Below, piece by piece: positions 43,401 to 51,973 of a stretch of 64,000 nt of DNA. The notes beneath the pieces were generated by a model. It saw only the letters and a list, made by a program, of their open reading frames with translations. It was not told the DNA's origin and did no database searches. This DNA is from Paenibacillus tyrphae (lineage in GTDB: Bacteria > Bacillota > Bacilli > Paenibacillales > NBRC-103111). Numbering within the stretch: position 1 is the stretch's first letter; each line of letters opens with the position of its first letter. The stretch spans positions 62,001 through 126,000 of the forward strand of contig NZ_BSDJ01000011.1 of the NCBI RefSeq assembly GCF_027925525.1. The letters run 5' to 3'. The translations under genes and the position numbers were made by a program.

Positions 43401-44056
43401 ATAAAGTTCGCGAGCTGAAGCGCGAAATCGCCATTCTCGGGGAAGTCAACCTCGGGGCGATTGAAGAGTACCAGCGTGTTAATGAGCGATACTTGTTTTT
43501 GGCGGAGCAGAAGAACGATCTGGTGGAGGCCAAAACGGCGCTTTATCTCGTAATCCGTGAGATGGACGAGGAAATGGGAAAACGATTCCGCTCCACGTTC
43601 GATGCGATCCGTTCGCATTTTGTCGTCGTCTTCGGCAAGCTGTTCGGCGGCGGTCGGGCCGACCTGATTTTGTCGGAGCCGGACAATTTGCTTGACACGG
43701 GCATTGAGATCGTAGCGCAGCCTCCGGGCAAAAAGCTGCAAAATTTGCAGCTGCTCTCCGGCGGCGAACGGGCGTTGACCGCCATTGCGCTGCTGTTCTC
43801 GATCATCCGCGTCAAGCCCGTGCCGTTCTGCGTGCTGGACGAGGTCGAAGCGGCGCTGGACGAGGCGAACGTGACGCGTTTTGCCGAATATTTGCGCGAA
43901 TTTTCGATGTCGACGCAATTTATCGTCGTCACGCACCGCAAAGGCACGATGGAGGAAGCCGACGTGCTGTACGGTGTGACGATGGAAGAGGGCGGCGTAT
44001 CGAAGCTCGTATCCGTCCGTCTGGAAGATGACGAAGCCATTATGGAAGCCGGCTGA
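40481..44056 (+). CDS. smc: Chromosome segregation protein SMC
   Basis: 1191 residues, full length. Walker A GPNGSGKSN lies at 31-39. Long coiled coils at about 170-500 and 680-1020 flank a hinge around 510-670. The ABC signature LSGGERALTAIALLFS and Walker B PFCVLDEVEAALDEANV are near the C-terminus. SMC with ScpA/B compacts and segregates chromosomes. The start is TTG 40481 with AGAGGTGA upstream, giving MFLKRIELSGFKSF. ftsY follows after 32 bases. Confidence 0.98.
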   Translation: MFLKRIELSGFKSFADRTELEFVQGITAVVGPNGSGKSNISDGIRWVLGEQSAKSLRGGKMEDIIFAGSDARKAVNYGEVSLTLDNASQSLPLDYSEVTVTRRVHRSGESEYMINKQPCRLKDITELFMDTGIGKEAYSIIGQGRIEEILSTKSEDRRGIFEEASGIVKYKSRKRETEKKLQETEQNLLRIHDLVSELEDQLEPLRVQSEKAVRFKELKEELKSSEIAMYVHQIEQIYASWTDTNAQLEKLRESQRELSGVISKQDAELEKERWETRRLEEEIEGLQQHLLQLSEDFEKCEGQGEVLKERKKNYASNKNQIRLAVVQQEQRVLDKEAEIAQLREKIAGIGAELAETQAKLKAEEDRLLGVTGGISSAEEDRLKGELLEVLNDSANARNEARYAEQQLEALGRRLDRLDDEHRKWQEQQESIAERKAALEKKLEEAIAAIAEVRNQYLELSQGLKSKQTLSEEAQAAVRKWEQKIDSMVSRRDTMREMANDYDGFMHGVKEVLKAKDRGDLRGIRGAVAELVKVPAHVEVAMETALGGALQHIVVDNEANGRDAIAFLKRRQLGRATFLPLDVIRSRSIPEGEQRQIQGMEGFVGIAVDLVQFEDTYRQIAGSLLGNVIIANTLEVANRIAARVQYRYRVVTLEGDVVNPGGSMSGGSQQKKTTSLLSRQRQIEDMDKDISLSETQLKSFRAKAEELRREIGETTRKLDELRAEGENRRVEEQQIRASLEPLEHEAKQVAQQLALYGADGETLAAERSDLERRRTEALEAQERLQRQEAELQQAIRDAEIRRKASESEKEELQTQLTDLKVKVAAQSQEKQSMHEQERRSRNELEMIKHELETNSEQERQLDSDMANHEQESVLQIEQLNDLKLKKQQCAEQLDMKRAERAQWVAKLEAEESKTKEQRTQLRQIEEQLHQTEVRVNRLDVELENLLKKLSEDYELSYELAKERYPVPEDVPGTQNKVRELKREIAILGEVNLGAIEEYQRVNERYLFLAEQKNDLVEAKTALYLVIREMDEEMGKRFRSTFDAIRSHFVVVFGKLFGGGRADLILSEPDNLLDTGIEIVAQPPGKKLQNLQLLSGGERALTAIALLFSIIRVKPVPFCVLDEVEAALDEANVTRFAEYLREFSMSTQFIVVTHRKGTMEEADVLYGVTMEEGGVSKLVSVRLEDDEAIMEAG

Positions 44057-44088
44057 TGCCGATATATTGAGATTGAGGTAGGTGCCCC

Positions 44089-45093
44089 GTGAGCTTTTTT
44101 AAACGATTGAAAGAAGCGATTTCGACCAAAGCCGAAACGGTAACGAACAAGTTCAAGGAAGGCTTGGCCAAAACGAGAGACGTGTTTGTCGAGCGCGTTG
44201 AGGATCTGTTCTCCCGCCGCAAAAAAATCGACGAGGATTTTTACGAGGAGCTGGAAGAAATTCTAATCGGCGCCGATGTGGGCGTGAACACGGTGCTGAA
44301 GCTGATCGAGGATCTGCGGGCCGAAGTCCGCAAACGCAAAATCGAGAATCCGAGCGAGCTGCAGCCGATTTTGTCCGAGATGCTGATCGCGCTGCTCAAA
44401 GGGCAGGAGCAAACCGGGCTGCGCATGGCCGAATCCGGCCTCACGGTCATTTTGTTCGTAGGCGTCAACGGCGTCGGCAAAACGACGACGATCGGCAAAA
44501 TGGCCCATATGCTGAAATCCCAGGGCAAAAAAGTGCTGCTTGCCGCCGGAGACACGTTCCGTGCCGGAGCGATCGAGCAGTTGGAAGAATGGGGGCGCCG
44601 CGTAGGCGTCGACGTGATCAAGCAGCAGGCGGGCTCAGACCCGGCTGCGGTCATGTACGACGCGCTGCATGCGGCCAAATCGCGCGGCGTGGACGTGCTG
44701 CTCTGCGATACGGCGGGCCGGCTGCAGAACAAAGTCAACCTGATGGAAGAGCTGAACAAAATTTACCGCGTCATCCGCCGCGAGGTGCCGGAAGCACCGC
44801 ACGAGGTGCTGCTGGTGCTCGATGCGACAACCGGACAGAACGCTTTGCAGCAGGCGAAGCTGTTCGATGAGAAATCCGGTCTGAGCGGCCTCGTGCTGAC
44901 CAAGCTGGACGGAACGGCAAAAGGCGGCATTGTCGTCGCGATCCGTCAGGAGCTGCAGCTGCCGGTCAAATTCGTCGGCCTCGGCGAGAAGATGGACGAT
45001 CTGCAAGCGTTCGATTCCGATCAATTCGTGCATGCGCTGTTCAGCAAATGGATTGCCGAGTCGGAAAAGGAAGAGGAAAAAGCCGGTCAATAA
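44089..45093 (+). CDS. ftsY: SRP receptor FtsY
   Basis: 334 residues. A short charged N-terminus, an N domain, and a G domain with GVNGVGKTT (125-133), DTAGRLQ and TKLDGTAKGG. It is the membrane-associated GTPase that docks signal-recognition-particle/ribosome complexes. The start is GTG 44089 after a GAGGTAGGTG region. Co-transcribed with smc; the terminator stem overlaps its last codons. Confidence 0.97.
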   Translation: MSFFKRLKEAISTKAETVTNKFKEGLAKTRDVFVERVEDLFSRRKKIDEDFYEELEEILIGADVGVNTVLKLIEDLRAEVRKRKIENPSELQPILSEMLIALLKGQEQTGLRMAESGLTVILFVGVNGVGKTTTIGKMAHMLKSQGKKVLLAAGDTFRAGAIEQLEEWGRRVGVDVIKQQAGSDPAAVMYDALHAAKSRGVDVLLCDTAGRLQNKVNLMEELNKIYRVIRREVPEAPHEVLLVLDATTGQNALQQAKLFDEKSGLSGLVLTKLDGTAKGGIVVAIRQELQLPVKFVGLGEKMDDLQAFDSDQFVHALFSKWIAESEKEEEKAGQ

Positions 45094-45104
45094 GCCGGCT
45101 TTTT
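45077..45104 (+). terminator. Terminator of smc-ftsY
   Basis: AAAAAGCCGG (45077-45086) pairs perfectly with CCGGCTTTTT (45095-45104). The 5' arm is in the final ftsY codons; the T-run is part of the 3' arm. Confidence 0.88.
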
Positions 45105-45123
45105 GCCTGACAAGGAGAAAAGC

Positions 45124-45152
45124 TTGACATCCCTCTTCAGTTTCAGTATGAT
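45124..45152 (+). promoter_or_regulatory. Promoter of ylxM-ffh
   Basis: Consensus TTGACA (45124-45129) and TATGAT (45147-45152) are 17 bases apart, directly after the smc-ftsY terminator, starting the next transcription unit. Confidence 0.88.
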
Positions 45153-45205
45153 AAGTGAGGTTGATTTGCTGTAAAGTGTTTTACCTTAACGGGGGTGAGG
45201 CACGA

Positions 45206-45556
45206 ATGACGGAGGAACATGTCCTTCAAAAGACGAATCGGATTAATCTGCTGTTCGATTTCTACGAACGGCTGCTGACGGAAAAGCAGCAAATGTTTTT
45301 GAAGCATTATTTTCACGACGATTATTCGCTTGGCGAGATCGCATCGGAATTCAGCATCAGCCGTCAAGCGGTTTACGAGCATATTAAACGGGCCGAATCG
45401 GTACTTGAGGATTACGAAGGCAAGCTGGGGCTTCTGGAGAAGCACGAAGAGCGGCAGCGGCTTCTGCGGCAGCTTGAGGCGCTTAGCGGTGGTCTGCCGG
45501 AGCCTCAACGTATGGAGATTCAGGCCGTCATGGAAAAGCTTAACGAATTGGATTAA
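45206..45556 (+). CDS. ylxM: YlxM/p13-like SRP-associated HTH protein
   Basis: 116 residues. A sigma-70 region 4-like helix-turn-helix ([25 protein letters not shown]) and a helical C-terminus are typical of the YlxM/UPF0122 family, always encoded before ffh. In streptococci YlxM modulates SRP activity; it may also bind nucleic acid. GGGGGTGAGG lies 5 bases before ATG 45206. ffh follows after 30 bases. Confidence 0.94.
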   Translation: MTEEHVLQKTNRINLLFDFYERLLTEKQQMFLKHYFHDDYSLGEIASEFSISRQAVYEHIKRAESVLEDYEGKLGLLEKHEERQRLLRQLEALSGGLPEPQRMEIQAVMEKLNELD

Positions 45557-45586
45557 CATATTCCCTCCGGAAGGTGGTGACGACCT

Positions 45587-46954
45587 GTGGCATTCGAAGG
45601 ACTATCTAGCCGGCTGCAAAGTGTATTCAGTAAGCTTAGAGGAAAAGGCAAGCTGACCGAGGACGATGTAAACGAAGCGCTGCGGGAAGTACGGCTTGCG
45701 CTCCTTGAGGCGGATGTCAACTTTAAGGTCGTCAAGGAATTCATCGCCAAGGTGAAGGAACAGGCGATCGGACAAGAAGTGCTGCAAAGCTTTACCCCGG
45801 CGATGGTTGTCGTCGATATTGTAAATAAAGAGCTAACGGCCCTGATGGGCGGCACGCAAAGCAAGCTGGCGCGGGCGAACAAGCCGCCAACGGTCATTAT
45901 GATGGTCGGTCTGCAAGGTGCAGGGAAAACGACGACGACCGGCAAGCTGGCGAAGCTGCTTCTCCAGCAGAACCATCGGCCGTTGCTTGCAGCAGGGGAC
46001 ATCTACCGTCCGGCTGCGATCAAACAGCTTCAAGTGCTGGGCGAGCAACTCAAAGTCCCGGTGTTTTCGCTTGGAGACAAAGTAAGCCCTGTCGAGATTG
46101 CGAAGCAGGCGCTGCAGCATGCGAAGGATCATAACAACGATTATTTGATCGTTGATACCGCGGGCCGTCTTCACATCGATGAAAGCTTGATGGACGAATT
46201 GAAGCAAATCGTCGAAGCGGTCAGCCCTGACGAGATTTTGCTGGTGGTCGACGCGATGACCGGACAAGACGCAGTCAACGTGGCCGAAAGCTTCCATAAA
46301 CAGCTGGAGCTGACGGGTGTCGTGCTGACCAAGCTCGACGGCGATACGCGCGGGGGCGCGGCGATTTCGGTCAAAGCCGTCACCGGCTGCCCGATCAAAT
46401 TTGCTGCCATGGGCGAGAAGCTGGATGCGCTCGAACCGTTCCATCCGGAACGGATGGCTTCGCGGATTCTCGGCATGGGCGATATGCTCACGCTGATCGA
46501 GAAAGCGCAAGCGAGCATCGACGCCGACAAGGCGAAGGAAATGGAACGCAAGCTGCGTACCGCGGAATTCACGTTTGACGACTTCCTGGAGCAGATGGAG
46601 CAGGTCAAAAAGCTGGGTCCGCTGGACCAATTGCTCGACATGCTGCCGGGCGCAGGGAAGATCAAGGGCATGAAGGACGTCAAGGTCGACGATAAGCAAA
46701 TGTCTCGCGTCGCTGCGATCGTCAAGTCGATGACCAAGGAAGAACGGCAAAATCCGGATCTGCTCAGTCCGAGCCGGCGCAAGCGTCTGGCTGCGGGCAG
46801 CGGCAATTCCGTGCAGGATGTCAACCGGTTTATCAAGCAGTTCGAAGATATGCGTAAGATGATGAAGCAGTTCTCCGGCATGATGGGACCCAAAGGGGCC
46901 AAGCAGCTGAAGAACCTCAAGAAGCTCGGACGCGGGATGAAATTCCCGTTTTGA
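45587..46954 (+). CDS. ffh: Signal recognition particle protein Ffh
   Basis: 455 residues. NG domains with GLQGAGKTT (108-116), DTAGRLHID and TKLDGDTRGG, then a Met-rich M domain (about 300-455; MRKMMKQFSGMMGPKG) that binds signal peptides and the SRP RNA. The start is GTG 45587 with AAGGTGG upstream. It pairs with FtsY encoded just upstream. Confidence 0.98.
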   Translation: MAFEGLSSRLQSVFSKLRGKGKLTEDDVNEALREVRLALLEADVNFKVVKEFIAKVKEQAIGQEVLQSFTPAMVVVDIVNKELTALMGGTQSKLARANKPPTVIMMVGLQGAGKTTTTGKLAKLLLQQNHRPLLAAGDIYRPAAIKQLQVLGEQLKVPVFSLGDKVSPVEIAKQALQHAKDHNNDYLIVDTAGRLHIDESLMDELKQIVEAVSPDEILLVVDAMTGQDAVNVAESFHKQLELTGVVLTKLDGDTRGGAAISVKAVTGCPIKFAAMGEKLDALEPFHPERMASRILGMGDMLTLIEKAQASIDADKAKEMERKLRTAEFTFDDFLEQMEQVKKLGPLDQLLDMLPGAGKIKGMKDVKVDDKQMSRVAAIVKSMTKEERQNPDLLSPSRRKRLAAGSGNSVQDVNRFIKQFEDMRKMMKQFSGMMGPKGAKQLKNLKKLGRGMKFPF

Positions 46955-46992
46955 GATAAATGATGTTTAACTCTATTGGGGAGGTGATATAC

Positions 46993-47265
46993 ATGGCAAC
47001 TCGCATTCGTCTGAAGCGTATGGGCGCTCACAAAGCTCCTTTCTACCGCGTAGTGGTTTCGGATTCCCGTTCCCCGCGTGACGGTCGTTTCATTGAAGAG
47101 ATTGGCACATACAATCCGGTTGCTCAACCAGCCGTTGTGAATATTGACGAGGAAAAAGCACTGAAATGGCTCCAAAATGGTGCGCAAGCTTCCGATACGG
47201 TTCGCAGCCTGTTCAGCAAAGCTGGCATTTTGACAAAATTTCACGAGTCTAAACTGCAGAAGTAA
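46993..47265 (+). CDS. rpsP: 30S ribosomal protein S16
   Basis: 90 residues: [40 protein letters not shown] are S16 signatures. GGGGAGGTG lies before ATG 46993. It continues the ffh transcript, and khpA follows 22 bases later. Confidence 0.98.
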   Translation: MATRIRLKRMGAHKAPFYRVVVSDSRSPRDGRFIEEIGTYNPVAQPAVVNIDEEKALKWLQNGAQASDTVRSLFSKAGILTKFHESKLQK

Positions 47266-47287
47266 TCTGTAAGATTCGGAGGGTACG

Positions 47288-47518
47288 ATGAAGGATCTTA
47301 TTACCGTTATCGCCAAGGCGTTGGTGGATCATCCTGAAGAAGTACGCGTGAATACGGTCGAGGACGACCGCAGCATTACGTTTGAGCTGTCGGTACACCC
47401 CGACGATGTCGGCAAAGTGATCGGCAAGCAAGGACGTATTGCCAAAGCACTTCGTACCGTAGTCACATCCGCTGCAGTGAAAGAACCGAAACGCGTTTCG
47501 GTTGAAATCGTGTCATAA
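47288..47518 (+). CDS. khpA: RNA-binding KH-domain protein KhpA
   Basis: 76 residues with a single KH domain; the GxxG loop lies in VIGKQGRIAKALR. KhpA (YlqC) pairs with KhpB/Jag in Firmicutes to bind many RNAs and influence cell elongation. It lies between rpsP and rimM, the usual place. GGAGG precedes ATG 47288. Confidence 0.95.
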   Translation: MKDLITVIAKALVDHPEEVRVNTVEDDRSITFELSVHPDDVGKVIGKQGRIAKALRTVVTSAAVKEPKRVSVEIVS

Positions 47519-47528
47519 GGGAAACATG

Positions 47529-47560
47529 AGAGTTAGGAGCTGCTCCTAACTCTTTTCTCT
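47529..47560 (+). terminator. Hairpin between khpA and rimM
   Basis: A perfect 11-bp stem (47529-47539 with 47543-47553), a 3-base loop and a TTTT tract. It likely stops part of the transcript, lowering rimM-trmD relative to rpsP. Confidence 0.75.
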
Positions 47561-47596
47561 TCCTATAAGCTCCTATTCCAAACCCGGGAGGGTCCT

Positions 47597-48121
47597 ATGA
47601 GCGAAAAGTTGTATACGGTTGGAAAGATTGTAAATACGCATGGCATCCGCGGCGAGCTTAAGATCGTCCCGGAAACGCATTTTCCGGACGAGCGCTTTGC
47701 CAAAGGCAGCAAGCTGGTATTTGTCCATCCCGAACAAGGGACGCAGCTCCCTGTTACGGTAGAAGCGGCCCGTGAGCAAAAAAACATGTTCATCATCAAA
47801 TTCCAAGGCTTCACGAACATCAACGAAGTGGAAAAATATAAAGGCTGGCTCTTAAAAGTCGAAGAGCAATACTTATCTGAGCTTCCCGAAGACGAGTACT
47901 ACTACCACGAAATTATCGGCTGTACGGTCTTTACGGAAGAAGGCGAAGAGTTGGGTACGATCTCGGAAATTTTGTCCCCTGGGGCGAATGACGTCTGGAC
48001 CGTCAAGCGTCCGGCCGGCAAGCCGCTGCTGCTCCCTTATATCGACGATGTCGTGCTCAGCGTCGACGTAAACGAGAAGAAGGTTACGGTCCGCCTGATG
48101 GAAGGCTTGCTGGACCTATGA
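47597..48121 (+). CDS. rimM: Ribosome maturation factor RimM
   Basis: 174 residues. The N-terminal RimM barrel ([20 protein letters not shown]) and C-terminal PRC-barrel ([20 protein letters not shown], then LPYIDDVV) are both present. It assists 30S assembly around S19 and helix 33. Its TGA overlaps the trmD ATG (ATGA), so the two are translationally coupled. Confidence 0.97.
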   Translation: MSEKLYTVGKIVNTHGIRGELKIVPETHFPDERFAKGSKLVFVHPEQGTQLPVTVEAAREQKNMFIIKFQGFTNINEVEKYKGWLLKVEEQYLSELPEDEYYYHEIIGCTVFTEEGEELGTISEILSPGANDVWTVKRPAGKPLLLPYIDDVVLSVDVNEKKVTVRLMEGLLDL

Positions 48122-48885
48122 GAATCGATGTGCTGACGCTTTTTCCGGCGATGTTCGACGGGGTCTTTACTTCGAGTATTTTGGGGAAGGCACGGGAAAA
48201 AGGATTAGTCGAGCTAAATACGGTCAATTTCCGGGATTACGCGAACAACAAGCATAATACGGTGGACGATTATCCGTACGGGGGCGGCGGCGGAATGGTG
48301 CTGAAGCCGGAGCCGCTATTCTCTGCGGTTGAAGATGTAACCTCCGGACTCGAATCGAAGCCTCGCGTGATCCTGATGTGTCCTCAAGGCGAGTCGTTCT
48401 CGCAGAAAAAAGCCGAGGAGCTTGCGGCAGAGCGGCACTTGATCTTCATTTGCGGACACTACGAAGGCTATGACGAGCGAATCCGCGAGCATTTGGTGAC
48501 GGACGAGCTGTCCATCGGCGATTATGTGCTGACCGGGGGAGAGCTGCCGGCGATGGTCGTGATCGACAGCGTCGCACGTTTGCTTCCCGGCGTGCTGGGC
48601 AACGAAACGTCGGCGGTGACGGATTCGTTCAGCACCGGCCTGCTGGAATACCCTCATTATACCCGTCCCGCGATTTTCCGTGGCTGGGAGGTTCCCGAGG
48701 TCCTGATCTCCGGCCACCATGGGAATATCGAGGAGTGGCGCAGAAAGCAGTCGCTGGAGCGCACATGGAGGAAACGTCGGGATTTGCTGGCGGGGATCGA
48801 GCTCACGCCTAAAGAGCGCCGCTGGCTTGACGAATGGGAAGCACAGGAGCGTTCCGGGCGAGAATCCTCCGGTAAGCCGGAATGA
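48118..48885 (+). CDS. trmD: tRNA (guanine-37 N1) methyltransferase
   Basis: 255 residues. SPOUT-fold knot motifs [11 protein letters not shown] and [14 protein letters not shown] (SAM site), with an N-terminal [12 protein letters not shown] start. It methylates G37 of tRNAs to prevent frameshifting. Four-base overlap with rimM. A strong terminator follows, so rplS has its own promoter. Confidence 0.98.
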   Translation: MRIDVLTLFPAMFDGVFTSSILGKAREKGLVELNTVNFRDYANNKHNTVDDYPYGGGGGMVLKPEPLFSAVEDVTSGLESKPRVILMCPQGESFSQKKAEELAAERHLIFICGHYEGYDERIREHLVTDELSIGDYVLTGGELPAMVVIDSVARLLPGVLGNETSAVTDSFSTGLLEYPHYTRPAIFRGWEVPEVLISGHHGNIEEWRRKQSLERTWRKRRDLLAGIELTPKERRWLDEWEAQERSGRESSGKPE

Positions 48886-48896
48886 CGGGCCTCAGG

Positions 48897-48946
48897 AAAA
48901 ACCGTTTTGCGTCATGCGCAGGAGCATGAGACAAGACGGTTTTTTA
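48897..48946 (+). terminator. Terminator of the rimM-trmD unit
   Basis: AAAAACCGT (48897-48905) pairs with ACGGTTTTTT (48936-48945) and the stem continues inward through TTG/CAA and TCATGC/GCATGA with small bulges, ending in a T-run. Confidence 0.9.
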
Positions 48947-49049
48947 ATTTGACGGATGGAATACATTTTCGTTTTAACGGGAATAATGTGGAAATAACGG
49001 ATCGATTTGCGAAAATGGATCGGACCTTCATCTTACAGCAAAGAACTGG

Positions 49050-49078
49050 TTGTGTTTCCCTTGAGTTTATGCTATGAT
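49050..49078 (+). promoter_or_regulatory. Promoter of rplS
   Basis: TTGTGT (49050-49055) and an extended -10 TGCTATGAT (core 49073-49078) are 17 bases apart, about 110 bases before rplS. Confidence 0.75.
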
Positions 49079-49084
49079 ATAAAA

Positions 49085-49190
49085 CGTTGTGGCAATTTGC
49101 TTGAATACGGTGGTCCTCTGCGCGTGACATCGAAGAACCGACATCTAATAGCAGCGGCATGAACACCTGTGTGGAAGGAGGGAGTCATCC
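49085..49190 (+). promoter_or_regulatory. Candidate L19 autoregulatory leader
   Basis: The roughly 105-base leader contains GGTG (49109-49112) and CACC (49164-49167), which could close a domain holding CTCTGCGCGTGACATC and AGCAGCGGCATGA. Bacillus rplS mRNAs are known to carry an L19 leader for feedback control; the position and length fit, but the consensus match was not computed. Confidence 0.45.
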
Positions 49191-49532
49191 ATGAACTTGA
49201 TCCAAGAGATTACGAAGGAACAACTGCGCAGCGACATTCCGAGCTTTCGTCCTGGCGACACTTTGAAAGTGTATGTTAAGGTTATCGAGGGTTCGCGCGA
49301 GCGTGTCCAGCTGTTCGAGGGCGTTGTTATTAAGCGCCGCGGCGGCGGAATCAGCGAAACGTTCACAGTAAGAAAAATTTCTTACGGTGTCGGCGTTGAG
49401 AGAACGTTCCCGATTCATACTCCGAAGATCGATAAGATTGAAGTGGCTCGCCGTGGTAAAGTCCGTCGCGCGAAGCTCTACTATCTTCGCGGTCTGCGCG
49501 GTAAAGCAGCAAGAATTCAAGAGATTCGATAA
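49191..49532 (+). CDS. rplS: 50S ribosomal protein L19
   Basis: 113 residues: [40 protein letters not shown] and [17 protein letters not shown] are L19 motifs. It lies at the 30S/50S interface. GGAAGGAGGGA precedes ATG 49191. Likely controlled by its own leader and closed by a terminator. Confidence 0.98.
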   Translation: MNLIQEITKEQLRSDIPSFRPGDTLKVYVKVIEGSRERVQLFEGVVIKRRGGGISETFTVRKISYGVGVERTFPIHTPKIDKIEVARRGKVRRAKLYYLRGLRGKAARIQEIR

Positions 49533-49539
49533 CGAAAAC

Positions 49540-49575
49540 AAAGGGGCTTGCACACCAAGTCCCTTTTCGTTTTTT
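49540..49575 (+). terminator. Terminator of rplS
   Basis: AAAGGGGCTTG (49540-49550) pairs with CAAGTCCCTTT (49556-49566), one wobble, followed by TTCGTTTTTT. Confidence 0.88.
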
Positions 49576-49606
49576 ACCCCACTCTGGCGAAAGGGCAGGA
49601 AAGCTA

Positions 49607-50203
49607 ATGGAGCAGGATCAAACCGTAGAAAAAACGAATCCCGTCAAAAACGAAGCTTGGGAATGGATCAAAGCGCTGCTGATTGCGGCGGCCCTCGTGT
49701 TTTTTATACGCTGGCTCGTTTTCGCCCCGTTCATTGTGGAAGGGCCTTCCATGGAGCCGAATTTCTATACGGGAGAGCGGCTCATCGTCAATAAGTTTAT
49801 TTACAAGTTCGGGAAGCCGGAGCACGGGGAAGTCGTCGTGTTTCATGCGACCAAAGACAAAGATTACATAAAGCGCGTCATCGCCTTGCCGGGCCAAAAG
49901 GTTAAAGTCGAAGGCGACAAGGTGTATGTGGACAACCAATTGGTGGACGAAACCTATCTGAAGCCGGCGCTGGATAAAGCCGCCTCGGAAGGGAGGCCCT
50001 ATAACACAAGAAATTTCCCGGAGCAGACAGTCCCCGAGGGTAGCGTATTCGTAATGGGCGACAACCGTTCGAACAGCTCGGATAGCCGCGACCCGTCTGT
50101 AGGCTTTGTCAATTATGATAAAATTGTCGGACGTGCCGACCTGATATTCTGGCCGTTCAATAAAATTAGCCTGGTTCATTTCAATAGTCCGAACCGGCAG
50201 TAG
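49607..50203 (+). CDS. lepB: Signal peptidase I
   Basis: 198 residues. One N-terminal transmembrane helix (about 21-40) precedes the catalytic Ser48 (GPSMEP) and Lys89 ([13 protein letters not shown]); the box [12 protein letters not shown] is present. It removes signal peptides outside the membrane. GCAGGAAAG lies before ATG 49607. rbgA follows after 23 bases, so they are probably co-transcribed. Confidence 0.97.
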   Translation: MEQDQTVEKTNPVKNEAWEWIKALLIAAALVFFIRWLVFAPFIVEGPSMEPNFYTGERLIVNKFIYKFGKPEHGEVVVFHATKDKDYIKRVIALPGQKVKVEGDKVYVDNQLVDETYLKPALDKAASEGRPYNTRNFPEQTVPEGSVFVMGDNRSNSSDSRDPSVGFVNYDKIVGRADLIFWPFNKISLVHFNSPNRQ

Positions 50204-50226
50204 GTAAACAGATTGAGGTGACTCAG

Positions 50227-51114
50227 ATGACGATCCAATGGTTTCCGGGTCACATGACACGGGCAAGGCGGCAAATCCAAGAGAAGCTGAAGCTCATTGA
50301 TATGGCGATCGAGCTTTTGGATGCGCGGGTACCGTTATCCAGCCGAAACCCGATGATCGATGAAATTTTGCAAAATAAACCGCGTTTGGTCCTGCTGAAC
50401 AAGCACGATTTGGCGGACCCGGAGGTTACCCGGCGTTGGATTGAGTTTTTCGCGGAACAAGGGTTGAAAGCGATCCCGATCGATTCCGTAGGTGGCAATC
50501 CGGTGAAAGAAATTATGCAGCGCAGCAAGGAACTGCTGTCAGAAAAAATTCAGGCGCAGCTGCGCAAAGGAATGAATCCGAGAGCGATCCGCGCGCTGAT
50601 TGTTGGAATTCCGAATGTCGGAAAGTCGACCTTGATCAACCGGATGGCCGGACGTAAAATTGCCGCAACCGGAGACAAGCCGGGGGTAACCAAAGGTCAG
50701 CAGTGGATTAAGGTTGGCACGGAGATGGAGCTGCTCGATACTCCAGGGATTTTGTGGCCGAAGTTCGAAGATCAGTCGGTTGGTCTGCGTTTGGCAGCGA
50801 CCGGAGCGATCAAGGAAGAGATTTTGCAGGTGGAGGAAATTGCTCTGTTCGCCATGCGTTACTTGACGGAGCATTACGCACAATCGGTCAAAGAACGTTT
50901 CGGCGTAGACGAGATTCCGCAAGACCCGGCAGACACCGATGCCATTGTGGCTTTGATGGAAGCCGTAGGCCGCAAGCGCGGCGCCCTGATGAGCGGGGGA
51001 CGGGTGGATCTGGAGAAGGCCTCACTCGCCATTCTGCGCGAGCTGAGAGCGGGCAAGCTGGGACGCGTAAGTCTTGAAGCGCCTGACGATGCTGCACAAC
51101 CTGACAATGAATGA
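50227..51114 (+). CDS. rbgA: Ribosome biogenesis GTPase RbgA
   Basis: 295 residues. A circularly permuted GTPase: NKHD (G4, 58-61) precedes GIPNVGKS (G1, 127-134) and DTPG (G3, 171-174). The N-terminus [20 protein letters not shown] is diagnostic. RbgA (YlqF) drives late 50S assembly. ATG 50227 follows GAGGTGA; an earlier in-frame GTG is less likely. In Bacillus rnhB follows directly; here it is 10 kb away. Confidence 0.97.
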   Translation: MTIQWFPGHMTRARRQIQEKLKLIDMAIELLDARVPLSSRNPMIDEILQNKPRLVLLNKHDLADPEVTRRWIEFFAEQGLKAIPIDSVGGNPVKEIMQRSKELLSEKIQAQLRKGMNPRAIRALIVGIPNVGKSTLINRMAGRKIAATGDKPGVTKGQQWIKVGTEMELLDTPGILWPKFEDQSVGLRLAATGAIKEEILQVEEIALFAMRYLTEHYAQSVKERFGVDEIPQDPADTDAIVALMEAVGRKRGALMSGGRVDLEKASLAILRELRAGKLGRVSLEAPDDAAQPDNE

Positions 51115-51229
51115 GTAACCCTAAACGCCGCGACGCGCGCTGTGATAGGCACCGCGCGCATCGGGAACGTTATAAAATTTACCGTGTAGAGCGAATTCGT
51201 AAAGGAATCGCTCTTTTTCAATTGAAAAT

Positions 51230-51973
51230 TCAGTCGAGCAAATAAACGGGATCGCTGGCGGTAACGGTTCCGGTCCGAATGACTCGGGCATATACCCCAA
51301 AGCAAGCATCCAGATGCTTGGAGATATGCTTGAGAAAGGTCGGGTTGACGGTGTTGTGATCCGGATCTACGTTTACCATACTGCAGCGATGGCATTTTTT
51401 GTATATCTCCAGTTTTGTATCCCCGATTTGGACGGTTTTCCCGATCCAATCAAATTCCTCAAAGGGCTGCGGTTCGTCGTAACGAATGACGAAGTTGGGC
51501 CTGAACCTGCGTAGGTCGGTTTCCATCCCAATGATTTTTTCCAGCTCGGCCAAAGAAACATCCGTAGTAATCAAGATGCTTGCTTCATCCACCCCCAGCA
51601 GGTCGTCATGCTCAGGCGAATACTTCCGGGGAGAAATTTCCCGCGGAGAAACGACGGCCCGAATTTCTTCAAAAAGCTCCTCATCCCATTGAAATATCCG
51701 GCCGTCGGGGGCCGTTACCTGGATTGGCGGAAATTCGTTGTCAGATCTGTCCGCGACGTATTTGCTGGAGTAAGCGAGCAGCTTCGGAACAAATTTGGCG
51801 TTCAGCTTCTTGTTGGACCGGGAAGCATCGGTTGAACGCGTATGATCGATAAAAGCGTACCCTCTGTCTCCGTATAATCCGTATCGCTCAATATCGACCG
51901 CGGTCAGGCGTTCCCCTTGAAAAGACTTAACGGGATAACGGTAAATGGACTGAATGACACCAATGGATTTCAA
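51230..51973 (-). CDS. MOSC domain-containing protein
   Basis: 247 residues. An N-terminal MOSC beta-barrel (IYRYPVKSFQGERLTAVDIE, GDRGYAFID) and the C-terminal MOSC domain with the conserved Cys region KKCHRCSMVNVDP. MOSC proteins bind molybdenum cofactor or related sulfur carriers; the exact role is unclear. The start is TTG 51973, overlapping the nagA stop as TTGA, with AAGGAGGGG upstream, so it is coupled to nagA. That pairing is unusual, since the functions have no obvious link. Confidence 0.88.
   Translation of the reverse strand: MKSIGVIQSIYRYPVKSFQGERLTAVDIERYGLYGDRGYAFIDHTRSTDASRSNKKLNAKFVPKLLAYSSKYVADRSDNEFPPIQVTAPDGRIFQWDEELFEEIRAVVSPREISPRKYSPEHDDLLGVDEASILITTDVSLAELEKIIGMETDLRRFRPNFVIRYDEPQPFEEFDWIGKTVQIGDTKLEIYKKCHRCSMVNVDPDHNTVNPTFLKHISKHLDACFGVYARVIRTGTVTASDPVYLLD

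Larger units (their letters stand above)
48886..49190. other. Intergenic region with terminator, promoter and rplS leader
   Basis: About 305 bases holding the trmD terminator (48897-48946), an rplS promoter (49050-49078) and a structured leader (about 49085-49190). No other gene is supported. Confidence 0.7.

Noticed and set aside
40313..43936. 1207-codon open frame antisense to smc
   Set aside because: It mirrors the smc coding sequence, has no ribosome binding site, its product is a Leu/Arg/Gln-rich composition without domains, and it crosses the rnc terminator. It is a codon-bias shadow.
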